The notes: generated by a model not told the origin, from the sequence alone. A stretch of 64,000 bases of DNA from Burkholderia sp. L27(2015) (GCF_009765705.1 NZ_LMUX01000008.1:145149-209148), one strand, 5' to 3'. Positions 46,087 to 55,583 are shown, counted from the stretch's first letter. Numbers and translations: made by a program.

Positions 46087-46448
46087 TGCGTGTCCTTCTT
46101 CAGCATGTGGGTCGATCGCTCGATATAGCTATCGGAAACGCTCATGGGCATCGTCATCATCAACGACGAAAGCGCCTTGCCCGATTCTTCGAAGGCCAGC
46201 GTTCGCGACCGGCCGCCTTCGAGCACGTCTTCAAGCACGAAATTCAGTGCGCCGATCGACGGCACCTCATAGCGCGTAATGCTGCCCTTGGTGATCGGCC
46301 CGTAGAGCTTCTCGACCGCCGCAACGGTGACCTGCTGCAGCAGGATGGGGTAGTCGGCCAGTTCATAGGCGATCACCGACACGTTCGAATGGTTGCCCTT
46401 TTCGCCCGACCGGGAATGAGCGATTTCTCGCAAGGTTGTCCGTTTCAC
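46083..46448 (-). CDS. AtuA C-terminal-domain-like protein
   Basis: 121 residues from a GTG at 46448 (KRTTLREIAHSRSGEKGNHS). The frame is open further upstream, but that part is antisense-like low-quality sequence overlapping the neighbouring amidohydrolase. The SRSGEKGNHSNVSVIAYE block matches the C-terminal domain that is fused to AtuA in many homologues and separate in others. ATGA overlap with the AtuA gene implies coupled translation and probably a heteromeric complex. Confidence 0.8.
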   Translation of the reverse strand: MKRTTLREIAHSRSGEKGNHSNVSVIAYELADYPILLQQVTVAAVEKLYGPITKGSITRYEVPSIGALNFVLEDVLEGGRSRTLAFEESGKALSSLMMTMPMSVSDSYIERSTHMLKKDTQ

Positions 46449-46479
46449 GTTGGATAGTCTCTGGTTATCAGGAGTAGAG

Positions 46480-47430
46480 TTAGGCGATCCGTGGCCCGGC
46501 ATTGGCATCGCCGTTGACGCCATCGCCGGCTGCCGTTTCAAAGCCATAAAGCCGCGCAGGGTTGTCGACCAGCAAGCGACGACGTGCTACCGGATCGGGC
46601 AGCCACTGAGGCAGGAGGTTAAGCAATTGGCCAGTGTTCGGCCATTGAGTCACGCCGACATGGGGCCAGTCGCTGCCCCAGAGCACACGATCAGGCGCCG
46701 CCTCGGCGAGCGCGCTGGCCAGTGGCGTCGTGTCAGCAAAGTCGGTGGCCGCTGTCATCCGGGTCATTCTGTTAGCCGCCGACAACTTGACCCAGCGACC
46801 GTGATCGCGCACCAGCGCCAGCAGCACTTGGAATGCTTGCCCATCGCATCCTTCTGCCGGATCCACATGACCCATGTGGTCGAACACCACGTCGCAGGGC
46901 AGCCTTTCAAGCGTCGTGCGCAGCGCGAGCAGCGTTGGACCGTCCACATAGAGTTGCAGGTGCCAGCCTAGCGGCGCGATTCGTCGCGCAAGCACGTCGA
47001 TATCGGACAGCGACGCACCGCCGCCGAATAGCGCGTTGATGCGAACGCCCCGCACGCCGGCGGCGTGCATGTCGGCCAATGTCTCGTCTGCGGCATGACG
47101 ATCCGCTGGATTTTGCGCCGACCCGCCAGCGGTAGCGCCCAGCACCGCGACACCCCTCAAGCGTTGCGGATTGCGCCGCAGCGTCGCCAGCAGGTGACTG
47201 TTGTCGGTGCCGTACACGCTGGGCTGTATCAACACGCCGTAGCGCACCCGCAAACTGTCGAGCATGCGGAAGTATTCTTCCTCGGGAGCCGGAGCCGGTG
47301 TGTAGCGCCGTTGCGCGATGAGTCCGCTGCCGTCGGGCGCGATCACATGCGCGTGCGAGTCGCACGCACCCTCCGGGACATTGAACGCTGGCGCCGCGTA
47401 AGTCCAGTCGCTGGGCCGGTCCGTCATCAT
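46480..47430 (-). CDS. Amidohydrolase-2 family protein
   Basis: 316 residues. ACDSHAHVIAPDG at the N-terminus, VRGVRINALFGGGASLSD, CDVVFDHMGHVDPAEG and VLWGSDWPHVGVTQWPN follow the metal-hydrolase pattern of lactonases and decarboxylases of this family. It is only distantly similar to the copy at 36487-37350. ATG at 47430 follows GAGGTGAACCG. Operon order is MFS, this gene, AtuA-C-like, AtuA. Confidence 0.85.
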   Translation of the reverse strand: MMTDRPSDWTYAAPAFNVPEGACDSHAHVIAPDGSGLIAQRRYTPAPAPEEEYFRMLDSLRVRYGVLIQPSVYGTDNSHLLATLRRNPQRLRGVAVLGATAGGSAQNPADRHAADETLADMHAAGVRGVRINALFGGGASLSDIDVLARRIAPLGWHLQLYVDGPTLLALRTTLERLPCDVVFDHMGHVDPAEGCDGQAFQVLLALVRDHGRWVKLSAANRMTRMTAATDFADTTPLASALAEAAPDRVLWGSDWPHVGVTQWPNTGQLLNLLPQWLPDPVARRRLLVDNPARLYGFETAAGDGVNGDANAGPRIA

Positions 47431-47511
47431 CGGTTCACCTCACCTGTCAGAACCACGGGTGGCCGCACCTGCTGCGTATGCATTGCCTGTCTCCCCCTCA
47501 TGCGATCACCT

Positions 47512-48858
47512 TCATGCGACCACCTTGCCGCGGACCACGTTCGCCTCATGGCGCGCCCGGCGCAACCCGGGCAGCCACAGCGTGATCAGCGCGCCGGCGA
47601 ACAACAGCATGCCGCACAGGAACAGCGCGTATTCAAGGTGCCCCGTAGCCTGCTTGATCCAACCGAGCAGGAACGGACCGACATAACCGCCGAGATTGCC
47701 GACCGTCGTGATGAGGGCAATCCCGGCCGCCGCGGCCGCGCCCGACACCAGCAGGCCAGGCAGGCTCGACACGATCGTAAATGATGTCAGGATGCCCATC
47801 ATTGCCAGCGACAAACCGGCCATCGAGATCCAGGCATTGTGCGAGAAGAAGCTTGCCACGCACAGCCCGACGCCCGCCGCGATAATGGCCCCAGCCATGT
47901 GCCAGCGATGTTCGCCGCGGCGGTCCGAATGGCGAGCCACGCAGATCATGCACACCGCAGCCAGCGCGGACGGGATGGCGACGATCAAGCCGTTCTCGAA
48001 TGCGTTCGACACGCCCAGGCTTTTGACGATTTGCGGCAGCCAGAAAGACAGCGCGTATAGCGAGACCACGATCGAAAAATTGACGAACGCCAGCAGCCAT
48101 AGAGTGCCGTTGGCAAAGGCCGCGCGCGTGCTGTGCATATGGGCCACCTCGGGACGCTCGCGCAATTCCGCCTCGCGCTCGGCGGCCATCAGCGCCCGGT
48201 CGTCGGCCGTGAGCCAGCGCGCTTTGTCCGGGTTGTCGTCGAGAAAGAAATAGGTAATGACGCCCAGCACGGTCGCGGGCAGGCCGGTCAGTACAAACAG
48301 CCATTGCCAGTTTTGCAGCGCGGCCACTCCGCCCATATGCGCCATTACCCAGCCGCACATAGGGGCACCGATGACGCCGGCCAGTGGAATGCCAATGACG
48401 AATATCGCCGTGGCCTGGCCGCGCAGCCTGCGCGGAAACCAGTACGTCAGGTAGAACACCACGCCCGGATAAAAGCCGGCCTCGGCAATGCCGAGAATGA
48501 AACGGGTGACATAGAACGTGAGCGGCGAGTGCACCCAGGCCATGGCCGCGCACACCAACCCCCAGATGAACATGATGCGTGCAATCCAGAAGCGCGCACC
48601 GACGCGACGCAGGATCAGGTTGCTGGGAATTTCGAACAGACAGTACGCGATGAAGAAGATGCCGGCGCCCAACCCGTAGGCAGCATCGCCGATGCCTGCA
48701 TCGGCCGCCATGCTCAGTTTCGCGAACGAGACGTTGATCCGGTCGAGGAACGCCACGATATACAGCAGCAAGAGAAACGGTAACAGACGAGTCGCAGCCT
48801 TGTTATACAAGGTGTATTCCTGGTCCGAGCGAAAGCCGGCAGCGCTAAAGAACTTCAT
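47512..48858 (-). CDS. MFS transporter, ACS family
   Basis: 448 residues starting at the ATG 48858 (MKFFSAAGFRSDQEYTLYNK). The reading frame stays open through the divergent LysR gene, but that extension is antisense and rejected. TM1 ends VAFLDRINVSFAKLSM; FEIPSNLILRRVGARFWIAR and GIAEAGFYPGVVFYLTYWFP are classic ACS features. First gene of the AtuA operon, divergent from the LysR gene at 48956. Confidence 0.92.
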   Translation of the reverse strand: MKFFSAAGFRSDQEYTLYNKAATRLLPFLLLLYIVAFLDRINVSFAKLSMAADAGIGDAAYGLGAGIFFIAYCLFEIPSNLILRRVGARFWIARIMFIWGLVCAAMAWVHSPLTFYVTRFILGIAEAGFYPGVVFYLTYWFPRRLRGQATAIFVIGIPLAGVIGAPMCGWVMAHMGGVAALQNWQWLFVLTGLPATVLGVITYFFLDDNPDKARWLTADDRALMAAEREAELRERPEVAHMHSTRAAFANGTLWLLAFVNFSIVVSLYALSFWLPQIVKSLGVSNAFENGLIVAIPSALAAVCMICVARHSDRRGEHRWHMAGAIIAAGVGLCVASFFSHNAWISMAGLSLAMMGILTSFTIVSSLPGLLVSGAAAAAGIALITTVGNLGGYVGPFLLGWIKQATGHLEYALFLCGMLLFAGALITLWLPGLRRARHEANVVRGKVVA

Positions 48859-48936
48859 ACACGTCTCCAATTGTTTTTTTCTTATTAGCGGGATACTAAA
48901 ATCGATCCACTTATAAGACAATTGTCGTTTTTTTAT

Positions 48937-48951
48937 AGATTGATACAATCT
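48937..48951. promoter_or_regulatory. Inverted repeat AGATTG-ATA-CAATCT
   Basis: 6-bp arms around ATA, ending 4 bp before the LysR start at 48956. A second short palindrome GACAATTGTC lies about 20 bp upstream. It is a plausible autoregulatory or activator site for the divergent LysR/MFS pair. Confidence 0.4.
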
Positions 48952-48955
48952 GTTT

Positions 48956-49858
48956 ATGAATATCACTCTACGACAGCTCCGTGCACTCGTGGCGGTGTCG
49001 CGTTTCGAGAGCTTTACGAAAGCGGCCGAGCTGCTGCACGTCACCCAGCCAGCCCTCACCGTCCAGGTGAAGCAACTGGAAGAAGCGCTCGACCTGAAGC
49101 TGCTCGACCGGACCACACGGCAAGTCAAGCTTACCGAGGCCGGCAAGGACATCGTGCCCATCCTGCAGACTCTCTTGCGCGAGCTGGACAGTGTCGTCAG
49201 CCGCTCGAAGGACCTGTCGTCCAAGCGCGTGGGCTCGATCCGCCTCGGTTGCCTGCCGTCAGTCGCGGCCAGTGTCCTGCCGCTCGCGATCGCCGCGTTT
49301 CGCGAGCAATTTCCGAATGTATCGTTCGTCTTGGCTGACGGCCTGGGCAAGCGCATCGTCCAGGACGTGCGCCAGGAGACCATAGAGTTCGGCATCACCG
49401 ATGTCGACGTCGACGCGCCGGACCTGGCCTCGGTGTGGCTCTTCGACGAAACCATGCATGTGTTCTATCCGCAGGCCCACCCCATTGCGCGGGCTAAGGC
49501 GATCACCGTCGAGGAACTCGCGAAATATCCGATCATCCTGTTGGCGCCGGAGAGCAACGCACGCACCGCCGTCGACGTCGCGTTCGCGAGCCACGACAGG
49601 CGTCCGGATGCTAGCTGCGAGGTCGTCTACATGTCCACGGCGATCGGCATGGTGCGAGCAGGCCTGGGGATAACCGTACTGCCGCCGATGGCCGTGCAGT
49701 TGGAGACCATGCCCGACCTGGACTCGCGCCCGGTCGACGACCCGGGTTTTATCCGCAGGATCGCGGTGGTGACCAAAGCCGACCGCTCGTTGTCGCCAGC
49801 GGCCGCGGCGTTTGTCGATATCCTGCAGGCGACGGTGAACCACCGGCGCTTGTCCTGA
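48956..49858 (+). CDS. LysR-type transcriptional regulator
   Basis: 300 residues. MNITLRQLRALVAVSRFESF, then the helix-turn-helix TKAAELLHVTQPALTVQVKQ and effector-domain segments KRVGSIRLGCLPSVAASVLP and GLGITVLPPMAVQL. It is the same subtype as the regulator at 19664-20560. Divergent from the MFS-amidohydrolase-AtuA operon; likely its regulator. Confidence 0.92.
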   Translation: MNITLRQLRALVAVSRFESFTKAAELLHVTQPALTVQVKQLEEALDLKLLDRTTRQVKLTEAGKDIVPILQTLLRELDSVVSRSKDLSSKRVGSIRLGCLPSVAASVLPLAIAAFREQFPNVSFVLADGLGKRIVQDVRQETIEFGITDVDVDAPDLASVWLFDETMHVFYPQAHPIARAKAITVEELAKYPIILLAPESNARTAVDVAFASHDRRPDASCEVVYMSTAIGMVRAGLGITVLPPMAVQLETMPDLDSRPVDDPGFIRRIAVVTKADRSLSPAAAAFVDILQATVNHRRLS

Positions 49859-49885
49859 TCCCACTGTCCTGGTGTGCTTACCCGT

Positions 49886-50434
49886 TCAGGCTTTCCAGGC
49901 ATGCTCTTGGAACATAGCTTCCAACCGGGGTTGGGTAACGCTGCCCGTATAGTTCGTAATAGTCGACGCGGCGACCACCAGAATCACGTCCAGCACCGTA
50001 TTACGGGTAAAGCCCGCTTGCGTGAACATGGCGATATCCTGGTCGTCAACACGACCGCGCTTCTCGATTAGCGTACGCGCCATATTCGAAAGCGCTGCGT
50101 GTTTGATATCGCTGGGCGCACGACGCTCGCGAATCGCCTGCACATCTGACGGGTCGAGACCTTCCTTGAGCGCGAGTGCCGTATGAAATGCAACGGCCCA
50201 CGTACTAGCATTTGTCACTGCGTTCGTCAGTAGTAAAGTCTGGATCTCTGCCTCTGTGAAGCTACCTGAGTGAACTTGTTGAAAGACGCCGACAAACCCG
50301 CTGATGAGCACAGGAGACCCAGCCATGGCTCCTGCGATGTTCGGGATCAGGCCAAACGCCTGTTGTAGCTGCCGAAGCACCGGCTTCGACTTTTCGGGCG
50401 CAGACTCGATGGTATAAATCGGATAAGCAGACAT
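49886..50434 (-). CDS. Carboxymuconolactone decarboxylase/AhpD-fold protein without catalytic cysteines
   Basis: 182 residues. The helical AhpD-like fold is recognisable from KPVLRQLQQAFGLIPNIAGA and the core TNAVTNASTWAVAFHTALAL. In AhpD-type proteins the latter contains CxxC...H; here both Cys positions read Ser and Ala, while the His is kept. Peroxidase-like redox activity is therefore unlikely. It is convergent with the LysR gene upstream and alone in its orientation. Confidence 0.78.
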   Translation of the reverse strand: MSAYPIYTIESAPEKSKPVLRQLQQAFGLIPNIAGAMAGSPVLISGFVGVFQQVHSGSFTEAEIQTLLLTNAVTNASTWAVAFHTALALKEGLDPSDVQAIRERRAPSDIKHAALSNMARTLIEKRGRVDDQDIAMFTQAGFTRNTVLDVILVVAASTITNYTGSVTQPRLEAMFQEHAWKA

Positions 50435-50722
50435 GGTTTTTTCCTCAATGTTTAACCGCGTGCGTCAGGGGTGATCACACGATGACTGGAGGATATTCAA
50501 CCGAGCTACAAGCCTCAATTACCTCTCAGGTAATAAGTGGGAGCGGCCGATGCAACATGGCGCTGGGTATTGAATCGGGGAAGGCTTAGGCTTGCAGGGA
50601 TCAGACCGCGCATCGACGATACTTTCCTGTGAAGCCGGTTCAGCACAATTTTTTTGAACGCCTACAACAAAAAAAGTCGCTTTCCTTTGATGGCTCCAAG
50701 CCATAAGCTCGAAGGTCAAACA

Positions 50723-51601
50723 ATGGGAGACCCGATGGACACGAAATCGCTCAAGATACGGCTGCAGCGCTCACCGGCTGTGCTGGCTCCTGGGGTGTAC
50801 GACGCCCTCACCGCGCTGATCGCCGAGCGTGCGGGCTTCGAGGCGCTATATCTGTCGGGCGGTGCCGTGTCCTACACACAGTTCGGTCGCTCCGATGTCG
50901 GACTCACCACAGCCAAGGAAGCCGTCGACACGCTCGCACGCATTACGGACCGTGTCAGCACGCCTATCATCGTCGATGCCGATACCGGCTTCGGCAACGC
51001 GCTTAACGTGCAACGCACCGTGCGCGATTTCGAGCGCGCCGGCGCCGCGATGATACAGCTTGAGGATCAAGCTTTTCCCAAGCGCTGCGGGCACCTGGAG
51101 AATAAATCAGTGGTGTCGCAGCAAGAGATGTGCGGAAAACTGAAGGCGGCGCTGGATGCACGCCACAGCGACCAGACATTGATACTCGCGCGCACCGATG
51201 CGCTTGCCGTGGAAGGTTTCGATGCCGCGCTGGAGCGCGCCGAAGCGTATTACGCTTGCGGCGTGGATGCGCTGTTCATCGAGGCGGTGAAGTCGGCTGA
51301 GCAAATGGATATCGTGTGCAAGCGTTTTGGCCCGCGCGTGCCCCTGCTCGCCAACATGGTCGAGGGCGGCAAGACGCCGGTGCAAAGCGCCGCGGAATTA
51401 TCGGAGCGCGGCTACCGCATCGTGATTTTCCCGGGTGGCGTGGCGCGTTTCGTGGCGCGCAAGCTCGAGCTCTACTATGCCAGTCTGTTTGCACACGGCA
51501 CCACGGAGCCAATGCGCGGCGAGATGTTCGACTTCGACCAACTCAATGAACTGATCGGTACACCGGAGTTGCTGGCCAAGGGCAAGAAGTACAGCGAGTG
51601 A
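50723..51601 (+). CDS. Isocitrate lyase/PEP mutase family protein (oxaloacetate decarboxylase/carboxyvinyl-phosphonate mutase type)
   Basis: About 292 residues from the ATG at 50723 (AAGG seven bases upstream); ATG 50735 is an alternative. LAPGVYDALTALIAERAGFE and LYLSGGAVSYTQFGRSDVGL open the barrel. Metal ligands appear in IIVDADTGFGNALNV and MIQLEDQAFPKRCGHL. KRCGH in place of the KKCGH-type loop keeps the Cys of lyases in this family. LILARTDALAVEG follows. C-C bond cleavage or decarboxylation of a 2-keto or 2-methyl-citrate-like acid is the family theme. Confidence 0.85.
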   Translation: MGDPMDTKSLKIRLQRSPAVLAPGVYDALTALIAERAGFEALYLSGGAVSYTQFGRSDVGLTTAKEAVDTLARITDRVSTPIIVDADTGFGNALNVQRTVRDFERAGAAMIQLEDQAFPKRCGHLENKSVVSQQEMCGKLKAALDARHSDQTLILARTDALAVEGFDAALERAEAYYACGVDALFIEAVKSAEQMDIVCKRFGPRVPLLANMVEGGKTPVQSAAELSERGYRIVIFPGGVARFVARKLELYYASLFAHGTTEPMRGEMFDFDQLNELIGTPELLAKGKKYSE

Positions 51602-51709
51602 TAGTGATTGGGGCTCGCGGCCACTATCGTTCTTTGTCCGTTACGAGCCCTGCTAACTCAACACCTGGGCTCAAGCAGATCCTGTCTTCCCCGCTCAAGA
51701 CTTTGCGCC

Positions 51710-53155
51710 CTAGCGTGCGTCTTGCAGCGGAGTCGTCGCGCGGTTTGCCGCGCTATTCGCCGACCCATCCGCCTCATCCACTGCCTCGGGTGCCAGTTCT
51801 TCCAATGACCGCGAGCGCGTATTCACGCCCCACACCAGCAAGGCCACGATCTGCAGCACGATCAGCACCACGAGGAAACCCGATACCCCGATGATGCCGC
51901 CCAGGCCAAACATGACCACGATCGCAATCTGCGCACCGGCTGACGAAAGCCGGCCAACCGCAGCGGACAAGGCGGAGCCGCGCATACGCAATTCCGTTGG
52001 GAACAGTTCAGGGATATACACGGCGAAGGCCAGTGAAGTAATCCATGCCGAACACATCATGATCGCGCCACCCACAAGCATCAGCGCCACCGGCGACTGC
52101 ATGAACGGGTAGCAGCCTGCAAACACGGCTTCCAGCACCAATGCCGCCACGATGCTGTCGCGTCGGCCCGCGCGGTCAGTGAGCAGTATCCCGATCACGC
52201 ACCCGATCGGCGTGCCCAAGCCCATCACGGCGGTGTAACCCAGTGTGGACGTCACCGCAATGCCCTGCTTGACCAGGAACGTAGGGAACCACGCAATCAG
52301 GCCGTAGAGCACGGTCTGGTTCACCGCGCCCATCAGCATCGTGAGACAGGTGCGGCTGAGCAGTTTGGGTGCGAACAACGCGCGATACGGCGCCTTGGCC
52401 ACCACTGCCACAGGTTTTGCCGTATCGGCCGGCGGCAAGTTCGTATAGCGGGCTTCGATTGCATTCAGCAGTGCATCGGCTTCTGCGTGACGCCCCTGGG
52501 CTTCGAGCCAGCGCGGCGATTCCGGCATCGATTTGCGCAAAGCCCAGATACCGATTGCGCCCAGGCCGACGATCGCAAACATGGCGCGCCAGCCAAAGGC
52601 GGGAATCGCCCAATAGCCGACCAGCCCCGTCGCCGTCACCGAAAGATTGGTCAGCAAGGCCAGCAGCGCGCCGAACCGGCCGCGCGCTTTGGTCGGTACA
52701 AATTCGGTCAACGTGCCATAACCGATCACCAACTCGGCACCCAGACCTACCCCCATCACGAAGCGAATCGCAATCAGCCAGGTCATGCTGGGTGCGAACA
52801 CGGCCGCGATCGACGCGACACCGAACAGGGCAAGGTTGAATTGGTAAGCGGCACGGCGACCATACTTGTCGCCGACATACCCGCCAATCAACGAACCCAG
52901 CCACATGCCCACCAGCGTGCTCGAAATGAACGCCGCGTTGCTGTGCAACGTCGACCAACCCGATTTAACCAGCGTGGCCAACACACCGCTTTGCAGGTAG
53001 ATGTCGAACGCATCGAGAAACAGGCCGGAGCCGATCAGCAGCAGCAAGTGCCAATGGAACCAGCTTATCGGCAGGCGGTCGAGCCGCGCGCCAGAATTGG
53101 CGCTCCCGGCCTGGGTTGGGCTCTGGACTGCCCTTTGGACATCTATCCTATTCAC
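51710..53155 (-). CDS. MFS transporter, AAHS/sugar-porter-like
   Basis: 481 residues, about 12 helices. GLFLDAFDIYLQSGVLATLV is TM1 with the DxFD motif of aromatic acid:H+ symporters; GGYVGDKYGRRAAYQFNLAL is the TM2-3 loop. MPESPRWLEAQGRHAEADAL follows TM6, and TDRAGRRDSIVAAL is the second motif A. Importer for an aromatic or related acid. It shares direction with the TauD-like gene upstream (60-bp gap), so they probably form an operon. Confidence 0.9.
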   Translation of the reverse strand: MNRIDVQRAVQSPTQAGSANSGARLDRLPISWFHWHLLLLIGSGLFLDAFDIYLQSGVLATLVKSGWSTLHSNAAFISSTLVGMWLGSLIGGYVGDKYGRRAAYQFNLALFGVASIAAVFAPSMTWLIAIRFVMGVGLGAELVIGYGTLTEFVPTKARGRFGALLALLTNLSVTATGLVGYWAIPAFGWRAMFAIVGLGAIGIWALRKSMPESPRWLEAQGRHAEADALLNAIEARYTNLPPADTAKPVAVVAKAPYRALFAPKLLSRTCLTMLMGAVNQTVLYGLIAWFPTFLVKQGIAVTSTLGYTAVMGLGTPIGCVIGILLTDRAGRRDSIVAALVLEAVFAGCYPFMQSPVALMLVGGAIMMCSAWITSLAFAVYIPELFPTELRMRGSALSAAVGRLSSAGAQIAIVVMFGLGGIIGVSGFLVVLIVLQIVALLVWGVNTRSRSLEELAPEAVDEADGSANSAANRATTPLQDAR

Positions 53156-53215
53156 AGCGTGTCTCCTTCTTATCCCCGCTACTCCGTGTCCGGGCAGCGT
53201 GTGGTGGCCATCCTG

Positions 53216-54295
53216 CTACTTCAACATCATATGCATGCGCTGGGCCTGGCGCGCTTCATACTCAAGAAACTCAGCGGTGATGTAGCTGCCGCGTACCCCA
53301 CCGCGCACCGAGCCTGGCCGCACATCGCCGAAGTATTCTTCCCACTGCGGCGGCAGCGGCTGCGCCTGCGGGATCGACAACCACAAGCGCAGCAGATGAC
53401 GCCGTTTCTCCGGTTCGTCGAAATCCTCGAATTCGGTGCGCGAGTGCAACATGACGTAGTTGTTGAGCAACTGAAGATCGCCGCTTTCCAGCCACATCGA
53501 AAAACACAGTTGCGGATCGGCGGTCAGTTCGTCGATCAATGCGAGCACTTCGAGCTGCTGCTGCGTGAGGCGGGGCACTTCGGGGAAATCGCGTTGCGCC
53601 GCATGGGTGTTCTTGCGATTGGCGCGGAATGCAAAGTAATCGGGCAGGCTGCCGAGAATCGGACAGTTATAGAACGGTGGCTGGTCGGGCGATTGCGTGC
53701 CCTGGTAGCTATGATAGAACGGCCCCTGGAGCGCGGCGATCAAATCGGGGCGCCGCCGCGCGATCTCGTCGCGCACCGCCATCGTGCTGGTGATCTTGCT
53801 CTGGCCGCCGGACTTGGCCGGCTGCAAGCACAACAGCCCCACCACATCGCAGGAATCGGCATGGAAGTCTAGCGCCGCATTGGTGTTGTAACCGCGGCCG
53901 CCCTTGGTCTTGTAGGAGCCGCCTTCGTTGCGCACGTCGTTCATGATCTCGCTGGCGCGATTCTGGGTGCGCGCCACGCCTACGTGTAAGCCCATGCCCC
54001 AGAACGCCAGCCGCGCGTCCTCGGCGCTCCAGGCATTCACGGGAAAGCCCTTGAGCAGACACAAGCCCCAGCGCCCCTGGGTTGCCACGAATGCGCGCTG
54101 CAGCGCCGCCAGGGACGCCTCACCCAACGGGAAATCGTCGGCCGTCATCGACAGCATGGGCTTGCCGAGCGACTTTGCATGCTCCAGCGCCGTCGAGAAA
54201 CCTGTTGCCTCTTGCTCGTTCAGGCGCATTACCCAGGACGAGTCGCGCTGCAGATCTTCGCTATACCAGGCGCGCGGTTGAAAGGCTTGACTCAT
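53216..54295 (-). CDS. TauD/TfdA-family Fe(II)/2-oxoglutarate dioxygenase
   Basis: 359 residues. The facial triad can be assigned: H145 and D147 in ALDFHADSCDVVGL, distal H284 in YVMLHSRTEF; R303 in RRHLLRLWLS would bind 2-oxoglutarate. Family-typical NNYVMLHSRTEFEDFDEP is intact. The reaction would be hydroxylation of an unactivated carbon, often releasing a leaving group. Divergent from the LysR gene at 54415 and followed by the MFS gene, so it is a regulated uptake-and-oxidation unit. Confidence 0.88.
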   Translation of the reverse strand: MSQAFQPRAWYSEDLQRDSSWVMRLNEQEATGFSTALEHAKSLGKPMLSMTADDFPLGEASLAALQRAFVATQGRWGLCLLKGFPVNAWSAEDARLAFWGMGLHVGVARTQNRASEIMNDVRNEGGSYKTKGGRGYNTNAALDFHADSCDVVGLLCLQPAKSGGQSKITSTMAVRDEIARRRPDLIAALQGPFYHSYQGTQSPDQPPFYNCPILGSLPDYFAFRANRKNTHAAQRDFPEVPRLTQQQLEVLALIDELTADPQLCFSMWLESGDLQLLNNYVMLHSRTEFEDFDEPEKRRHLLRLWLSIPQAQPLPPQWEEYFGDVRPGSVRGGVRGSYITAEFLEYEARQAQRMHMMLK

Positions 54296-54414
54296 TTATT
54301 CATCTCCAGATCGTCCGTGGCGGTCTCTTGCCGCCTGGCACCCTCTTTGCAGCTTATGACAAATTTAAAACTGCTAATATCGAATCTTCATTAGTCAATA
54401 CAACAAAAAATTTG

Positions 54415-55290
54415 ATGAAGATTGAGACCTTCCTGACACTTCAGTCTGTTCTCAAGACCGGCTCGCTGGCCGCCGCAGCCAAGGAACTGCATCTCACTCC
54501 CAGCGCGGTGAGCATGCAAATGAAGCAACTGGAAACCTATATTGGCCATCAGTTGTTCGATCGCTCGGGCTTGTCGGTCAAGGCCTTGCAGAGCGCTTAT
54601 GAGCTTTCTGATTCGATGGCCGAGGTGCTCGCGCGGCTCGAAGCGTTCCGCTACCAAAAGACCATCGTGGTGGAGGGCCACATCCGTATGGGGGTAATCG
54701 AGTCGTTGCAGCCGGTGGTGCTGCCTGGGCTGATGCGAGCAATGCAAGTGCGTTATCCGGCGCTGAAATTGCAGTCGCATCGCGGCAAGAGCTTCGAGCT
54801 GACCAATGCGGTGAAGGCGGGCGAGCTGGACGCGGCCGTCGTGGCACAGCCGGAGGACGGCGGATCGTCACGACTGCACTGGCATCCGCTGATGCAGCAG
54901 GAGCTCGCGCTGATTGTGCCGCCGCGCGAAAAGGAGCGTTCGTTCACCGCACTGCTCAAACGCTACGATTGGATACGCTACGACCGTGCCACCGTCTCGG
55001 GCCGCATGGCCGCCCGGTATGTGAAGCAGCGCATGCGCCAGAAACAGAGCACGATGGAGCTCGATGTGGTGCGCGCTATCGTGGCGATGGTCAGCGCGGG
55101 CCTGGGTTTCTCCATCGTACAGCTGAGCGAACCTGGCATCTGCATGGTGTACCCCGTCAACGTACTGCCATTGCGCGATGCGCCGGTGTTGCAGTTCTCA
55201 CTGGTCACGCGCAAGGACGAAACCGAGAGCCGGCCGCTGCTGGCATTGCGCGAATTGCTGATGCAGACCTTCGCGCCGATTCCGTCCTGA
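54415..55290 (+). CDS. LysR-type transcriptional regulator
   Basis: 291 residues from the ATG at 54415 (MKIETFLTLQSVLKTGSLAA); longer upstream readings overlap the divergent gene. The helix-turn-helix is AAAKELHLTPSAVSMQMKQL. The effector domain has HIRMGVIESLQPVVLPGLMR and AMVSAGLGFSIVQLSEPG. It is likely the regulator of the TauD/MFS pair. The ligand domain is slightly shorter than average. Confidence 0.9.
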   Translation: MKIETFLTLQSVLKTGSLAAAAKELHLTPSAVSMQMKQLETYIGHQLFDRSGLSVKALQSAYELSDSMAEVLARLEAFRYQKTIVVEGHIRMGVIESLQPVVLPGLMRAMQVRYPALKLQSHRGKSFELTNAVKAGELDAAVVAQPEDGGSSRLHWHPLMQQELALIVPPREKERSFTALLKRYDWIRYDRATVSGRMAARYVKQRMRQKQSTMELDVVRAIVAMVSAGLGFSIVQLSEPGICMVYPVNVLPLRDAPVLQFSLVTRKDETESRPLLALRELLMQTFAPIPS

Positions 55291-55366
55291 AACGCCGGTG
55301 GATTCAACCGGGGTGGCAGAACGGTCGCGGCGCACTGCCCGCCCCCGCCCCGATGATCCCGGCGTT

Positions 55367-55414
55367 TTTACCTCTCTGCGGATCGAGTCCACATGACGTG
55401 GCGACGGGGGCGGC
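55367..55414 (+). repeat. 48-bp direct repeat R1 (orphan 3' end of an immunity-like gene)
   Basis: 44 of 48 bases match 61741-61788. In R2 the sequence encodes the last residues (FTSLRIESV, stop) of the candidate immunity gene. In R1 the same frame reads FTSLRIEST then TGA but has no gene in front of it. R1 and R2 are in the same orientation, 6.4 kb apart. Confidence 0.8.
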
Positions 55415-55583
55415 CATCTAACGCGCGCTTCGTACCGTCACTCGCTATCCTCGTACTTTTTCCAGCGCGTCGGCCACGTGCTATTGAACCTTCGGCAAAG
55501 AAACTAGGACTGAGCGCCTTATAAGTTCCGGATACAATTAAAATAAATCGCTCAGCCTTATATAAAACTTAAAAACCGATGAG

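Noticed and set aside
48859-49455. Open extension of the MFS frame through the divergent LysR gene
   Set aside because: Antisense to the LysR gene. The ATG at 48858 with normal ACS N-terminus is sufficient.
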